DNA from: Mangrovibacterium diazotrophicum
Lineage (GTDB): Bacteria; Bacteroidota; Bacteroidia; Bacteroidales; Prolixibacteraceae
Length of the DNA: 64,000 nucleotides
Direction of reading: 5' to 3'
Assembly: GCF_003610535.1 (NCBI RefSeq)
Contig: NZ_RAPN01000001.1
Span: 3,087,320-3,151,319 of the forward strand
A program made the translations under genes and the position numbers. Under the pieces are notes generated by a model that had not been told where the DNA came from, made no database searches, and worked only from the letters and a program-made list of their open reading frames with translations. Shown here one piece after another: positions 60,651-64,000 of the stretch (its first letter is position 1; each line of letters starts with the position of its first letter).

Positions 60651-60759
60651 GTTTTCACTGATAGTCAAGTCCCTGTTCACAAAAACAGAGTTGCAGGTAT
60701 TCTTTATTTTTATCATTTTAGATGTCTTAACACCTCAACCACTCACGAAACAGGACTAC

Positions 60760-61548
60760 ATGACCAGAACCCTACGATTGAAATGCGTGCTGACAATTTC
60801 GCTGTTCAGCATGATTAGCCCCGCCTTTCTCCGGGCAAACTCGGCTCAAAAAGACAGCACACAAACCATTGAAACACCCGCAGAACTCAAATTTAAACCG
60901 CAAGCCCTGATTGTACCTTCGGTGTTAATTGGTTTTGGAGTGGTTGGGCTTGAAAGCGATTGGATAAAAAGCATCAACGGGGAAATCAAAGAGGAAATTA
61001 ATGAGAATGTCGACGAAGGTGCTACAATAGACAATTTTACGCAATACATGCCCATGGTCAGTGTTTATGCGCTAAACGCGATGGGAATAAAAGGCAAGCA
61101 CAACCTGAAGGATCGGACCGTAATCATTGCCACCGCTTACCTCATTATGGGAGTTACGGTGACAACGATTAAAAATACCACCAAAGTCATGCGCCCGGAT
61201 GGCAGTTCCCGAAATTCGTTTCCTTCGGGACACACGGCAACAGCGTTTATGGGAGCTGAGTTTCTGTACCAGGAATACAAAGACCAATCGATTTGGTACG
61301 GCGTTGCCGGATACTCGTTGGCAGCAGCTACCGGATTTTACCGCATGTACAACGACCGGCACTGGCTCACCGATGTTGCTGCCGGCGCGGGCATCGGAAT
61401 TTTAAGTACCAAAATTGCCTATTGGGTGCACCCGGTTTTTAAAAGCAAGAACAAGAAACCTCAAGGCCCGGACAAATTATCGCTGGAGAGTTTGGTCCCG
61501 TATAGCAACGGCAAACAAACCGGCGTCTGCATGCTCCTTCGATTCTAA
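60760..61548 (+). CDS. PAP2-family phosphatase
   Basis: About 262 residues. The PAP2 motifs are clear: KVMRPDGSSRNSFPSGHTATAF (motif 1 KxxxxxxRP and motif 2 PSGH) and YNDRHWLTDVAAG (motif 3 with RHxxxD). A signal peptide or first helix (about 1-25) precedes, then several membrane or reentrant segments. Such enzymes act on undecaprenyl-PP, lipid A or phosphatidic acid; which one is unknown. The start was moved to 60760, at MTRTLR, since the 38 upstream codons run through the pepF terminator. Confidence 0.85.
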   Translation: MTRTLRLKCVLTISLFSMISPAFLRANSAQKDSTQTIETPAELKFKPQALIVPSVLIGFGVVGLESDWIKSINGEIKEEINENVDEGATIDNFTQYMPMVSVYALNAMGIKGKHNLKDRTVIIATAYLIMGVTVTTIKNTTKVMRPDGSSRNSFPSGHTATAFMGAEFLYQEYKDQSIWYGVAGYSLAAATGFYRMYNDRHWLTDVAAGAGIGILSTKIAYWVHPVFKSKNKKPQGPDKLSLESLVPYSNGKQTGVCMLLRF

Positions 61549-61694
61549 ATAAAAAGAGGAGAGGGCGGAAGATACCCTTTTTAAAATAGACGAACTTTTA
61601 TTCGATGCCTTCCTTGGAATCAACAATAAAGGCAGTAAATTGTAACAATAAACAGGATTGGCTGACTTAGTATTGGCAACCACAAACAAATAAC

Positions 61695-62186
61695 ATGCGA
61701 AAACTGATCTTCTGCATCGGGTTCATCCTGATTTTAACCAGTCTCAAAACCACTGCTCAAATCAAGTTTGAACCGATCGGACTTATGGAGAAAGGCATTC
61801 TGTTTAAGAAAGATGTTTACGTAAGATGTGATGTTGAAATGAATGACGAGCAGCTCGTCAAGCTTTTACTGAAAGATCCAAACATGGCTTCTTACGCCAA
61901 GCCGCTTACCTTAAACTACTCGGCGGGGAAAATTCTGAGTGCCTCGGCTGGCATTCTGATTACCCTTCCCATCCTCGACAGTTTTGGCAGCGATTCCGAC
62001 CCGAACTGGTCCCTTGCTTACATTGGGGCCGGTTGTCTCGCCGCATCAATCCCCTTCAAAATAGCATTCCGCAAAAAAGCCCGTAAGGCAATAGCCTACT
62101 ACAACAGTGGATACCGCGAAGCAAAGGATGTTAGTATGCTTTTTCAGACCGGCCCAAATGGCGTTGGTCTAGTGATGAAGTTCTGA
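61695..62186 (+). CDS. Exported hypothetical protein
   Basis: 163 residues with a signal peptide (about 1-22, ending TTAQ). Two hydrophobic stretches (ILSASAGILITLPILDSFG and WSLAYIGAGCLAASIPFKIAF) lie in the middle. The C-terminus is beta-like (LFQTGPNGVGLVMKF). No family recognised. It precedes the DUF4421 protein by 19 bases, so they form a pair, perhaps both envelope-associated. Confidence 0.7.
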   Translation: MRKLIFCIGFILILTSLKTTAQIKFEPIGLMEKGILFKKDVYVRCDVEMNDEQLVKLLLKDPNMASYAKPLTLNYSAGKILSASAGILITLPILDSFGSDSDPNWSLAYIGAGCLAASIPFKIAFRKKARKAIAYYNSGYREAKDVSMLFQTGPNGVGLVMKF

Positions 62187-62205
62187 CGATAGACATTTCC
62201 AACGA

Positions 62206-63258
62206 ATGGCAAGGATTAGAAAAGTAACCTGCCCTGTTTTAATTCTAATCAGCGTACTTGTTGCAACCAACCAGTATGCCTGTGGACAAGAAGTTGAATC
62301 CAGTTCATATTCGAACTACTTCCGCCCAATGAATCAAAACATGGTCATCAAGGTCGACCTCAATAACCAAATTGACGGATTCAAAGTGAGTGCCAATGAC
62401 GATCTGAGTTACAAAATAAAACCCAACGCCCGGTGGGCAACCCGGATCTCGCTGAACTATCACTTTTTGTCGCTCAGTTACAGTTACATTTCCCCGCTTT
62501 TCAACAGCAACAAGGACGATGATCTGAAAGGTAAAACGAAGTACTTCAACCTGAGTCCACGGTTTCAATTCAACAAAATTATCCAGGAAATCGGCTACTC
62601 GCGTACCAAAGGCTACTATCTGGACAATCCCAAACCGTTCGACCCCAGCTGGACAGAAGGCGATCCGTACCCGCAGTTTCCGGAGCTGGTTACCCACCAT
62701 TATTACGGACGAACATCGTACAAATGGAATCCGAATTTTTCGACCAAAGCTTTCCTTGATCAAACGGAAAAGCAACTGCGAACAACCGGCAGTTTTATCG
62801 GCACTTTTTCGTACGAGCTGTATCAAAACGACGACCGTACCAAGCTGACGGAAACAAACAGCTCGCAAAAAGCCAGCAACATTGAGCTGATGGCAGGCGG
62901 AGGATATTACCAAACCTTCGTTCTGCACCGGGACTTTTCCCTGACCTGTGGAGCCGGAGCCGCCGGTGGGGTGATTCATCAGAAATTATACACCCGCTAC
63001 ATCGACGTCAAATACAAGACAATCCAGAACCTTCCAATTCTCCGAGGAGAGGTACTTGGAGCCCTTGGCTACAACTCGCCGAAATTCTTTGCCGGAACGC
63101 GGGTCCAGTTCACCGGAGAAACCTACAACCAATCTAAAAATTCGGGAGGTGTCATCAATCAAAATCATTTCTACGTCAGTTTCTACCTTGGTTTCCGGTT
63201 GAAAGCACCGAAACCGGTAAGAAAGCTGAATGACGAGATCGAACACATCCTCAACTAA
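62206..63258 (+). CDS. DUF4421 outer-membrane beta-barrel protein
   Basis: 350 residues with a signal peptide (about 1-28). The rest alternates like a beta-barrel: ARWATRISLNYHFLSLSYSYISPLF, YFNLSPRFQFNKIIQEIGYSRTKGYYLDN, FKSKAFLDQTEKQLRTTGSFIGTFSYELY-type strands and GVINQNHFYVSFYLGFRLKAP near the end. The pattern matches DUF4421, whose role is unknown. The C-terminal extension (VRKLNDEIEHILN) is charged and would sit outside the barrel. Its stop is 10 bases from the stop of the convergent esterase gene. Confidence 0.8.
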   Translation: MARIRKVTCPVLILISVLVATNQYACGQEVESSSYSNYFRPMNQNMVIKVDLNNQIDGFKVSANDDLSYKIKPNARWATRISLNYHFLSLSYSYISPLFNSNKDDDLKGKTKYFNLSPRFQFNKIIQEIGYSRTKGYYLDNPKPFDPSWTEGDPYPQFPELVTHHYYGRTSYKWNPNFSTKAFLDQTEKQLRTTGSFIGTFSYELYQNDDRTKLTETNSSQKASNIELMAGGGYYQTFVLHRDFSLTCGAGAAGGVIHQKLYTRYIDVKYKTIQNLPILRGEVLGALGYNSPKFFAGTRVQFTGETYNQSKNSGGVINQNHFYVSFYLGFRLKAPKPVRKLNDEIEHILN

Positions 63259-63268
63259 AGTTCAGGGG

Positions 63269-64000
63269 TTATTCCAATCCTGACTGTTCCCGTAAAAAGT
63301 CAAGCGACCTGTCGTTGGTTTCGCCAAACCGCCAGTGTCCGGAAATCGGAGTAATGACAATCTCCTTTGGCGCGGAGATCACATTCAATGCTGAAAAAAC
63401 GGAAGTTGGCGGACAGGTATGGTCGTTATAACCTGTCGAATAGAATCCCGGGACTTTTACACGGCGAGCAAAATTAACCACATCGAAATAAGCGGCTGTT
63501 TTGATCCGGTCGGGAGTGGCCATCGTTGCCTGTTTATCCGCCCGGAAAACATGAGGCCAGCCGCCCGCTCGGCCATGCAGATAACCGGTCATGTCGCAAA
63601 GTGCGGGGTAAAACGCGGCCAGGGCAGTCACTTTTTCATTCAGGGCTGAAGTAACAATCGTCAACGCTCCGCCTTGGCTTCCACCAGTAACAACCACATT
63701 TTTGCCATCAAATTCGGGCAGGCTGCACAAGTAATCAACACAGCGAACGCAGCCCAGGTAAACATTTTTATAGTAGTACTCGTCGCGGTTGTCCAGGTTG
63801 GCGAACATGTAATCGCCAAAAGCGCTGCTCACCTGTTTATAGCTATCGGCATCCAATAAAGGCGAGATGCCGTGAATCTCGATCGTTAAACTGATGAATC
63901 CCTGCTCGGCGAACCCCGTGTACGGTTTTACCGGCTTCACACCGGCGCCGGGAGGAGCAAACAAAACCGGGTACTTGCCTTCGCCTTTTGGTTTGCACAG
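63269..64000 (-). CDS. Acetylxylan-esterase-like (CE7) alpha/beta hydrolase, 5' end outside the window
   Basis: The C-terminal 243 or so codons of a larger gene: the frame stays open through base 64000. The nucleophile elbow VVVTGGSQGGALT is present, and the family stretch NRDEYYYKNVYLGCVRCVDYL precedes it. A catalytic Asp (GYNDHTCPPTS) and His (PISGHWRFGE) follow, as in CE7 cephalosporin-C/acetylxylan deacetylases. It removes acetyl groups from short xylo-oligosaccharides or related molecules. Localization cannot be told, because the N-terminus is missing. Partial. Confidence 0.85.
   Translation of the reverse strand: MCKPKGEGKYPVLFAPPGAGVKPVKPYTGFAEQGFISLTIEIHGISPLLDADSYKQVSSAFGDYMFANLDNRDEYYYKNVYLGCVRCVDYLCSLPEFDGKNVVVTGGSQGGALTIVTSALNEKVTALAAFYPALCDMTGYLHGRAGGWPHVFRADKQATMATPDRIKTAAYFDVVNFARRVKVPGFYSTGYNDHTCPPTSVFSALNVISAPKEIVITPISGHWRFGETNDRSLDFLREQSGLE

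Overview
The window reads as chromosomal DNA of a Bacteroidota (Bacteroidetes) bacterium, probably in or near the Marinilabiliales/Prolixibacteraceae. The family-level guess is inference from gene content, not a search. Supporting signs are the -7 boxes of the form TAnnTTTG, a type IX secretion (T9SS) sorting domain, Bacteroidetes-typical families (DUF4296, DUF6090, DUF4421, DUF3108 with a Big_5 lipoprotein), the glycosyltransferase-5/panC/panD cluster, and weak Shine-Dalgarno signals.

Layout. 0-31.4 kb is mostly housekeeping: CPBP protease, DJ-1/PfpI, dusB with a DUF1232 partner, TSUP transporter, dnaG, FMN-binding protein, SDR, ROK glucokinase, PpsR-type regulator, aldo/keto reductase, a second ClpP, small envelope proteins, glmS, then panC/panD. 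It ends with a 1,558-residue secreted protein carrying nine near-identical 77-residue MBG repeats and a T9SS tail, followed by a beta-barrel protein. 31.5-43.2 kb is an accessory zone. It is dense in short palindromic repeats and holds two nearly identical DUF559 endonuclease genes, a two-domain acetyltransferase, a stand-alone PLD-nuclease/SF2-helicase/DUF3427 protein, orphan small genes and a TPR lipoprotein. 43.2-49.8 kb holds an AmpG-like transporter, two DUF6090 proteins, a secreted-domain/ion-channel fusion and radA. 50.1-55.8 kb is a complete RND efflux operon. 55.8-64 kb holds an apparently orphan cobalamin riboswitch, DUF4296, a shrunken amidohydrolase-like protein, a radical SAM protein, DUF2147, PepF, a PAP2 phosphatase, outer-membrane proteins and the 5'-truncated end of an acetylxylan-esterase-like gene.

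Two observations stand out. First, both DUF559 genes are bracketed by inverted copies of a CCCCT/AGGGG palindrome. The 3' copy supplies the last codons and the stop. A 135-bp gene-less derivative with the same ends lies at 31560-31694. This looks like an undescribed endonuclease-linked repeat element comparable in logic to REP/RAYT, embedded in a mosaic of other palindromes with a conserved cyclic order. Second, an intact cobalamin aptamer on the minus strand has its own -7 box and runs into a strong hairpin and an intrinsic terminator without any reading frame, which suggests a B12-responsive small RNA or a relic.

Other structural features are five intergenic tracts with a 7-nt period, two almost identical terminators flanking the MBG cassette, and a tandem 84-bp duplication near 38.3 kb. 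No rRNA, tRNA, CRISPR array or recognisable transposase was found. All family calls come from reading motifs by eye and were not checked against a database.
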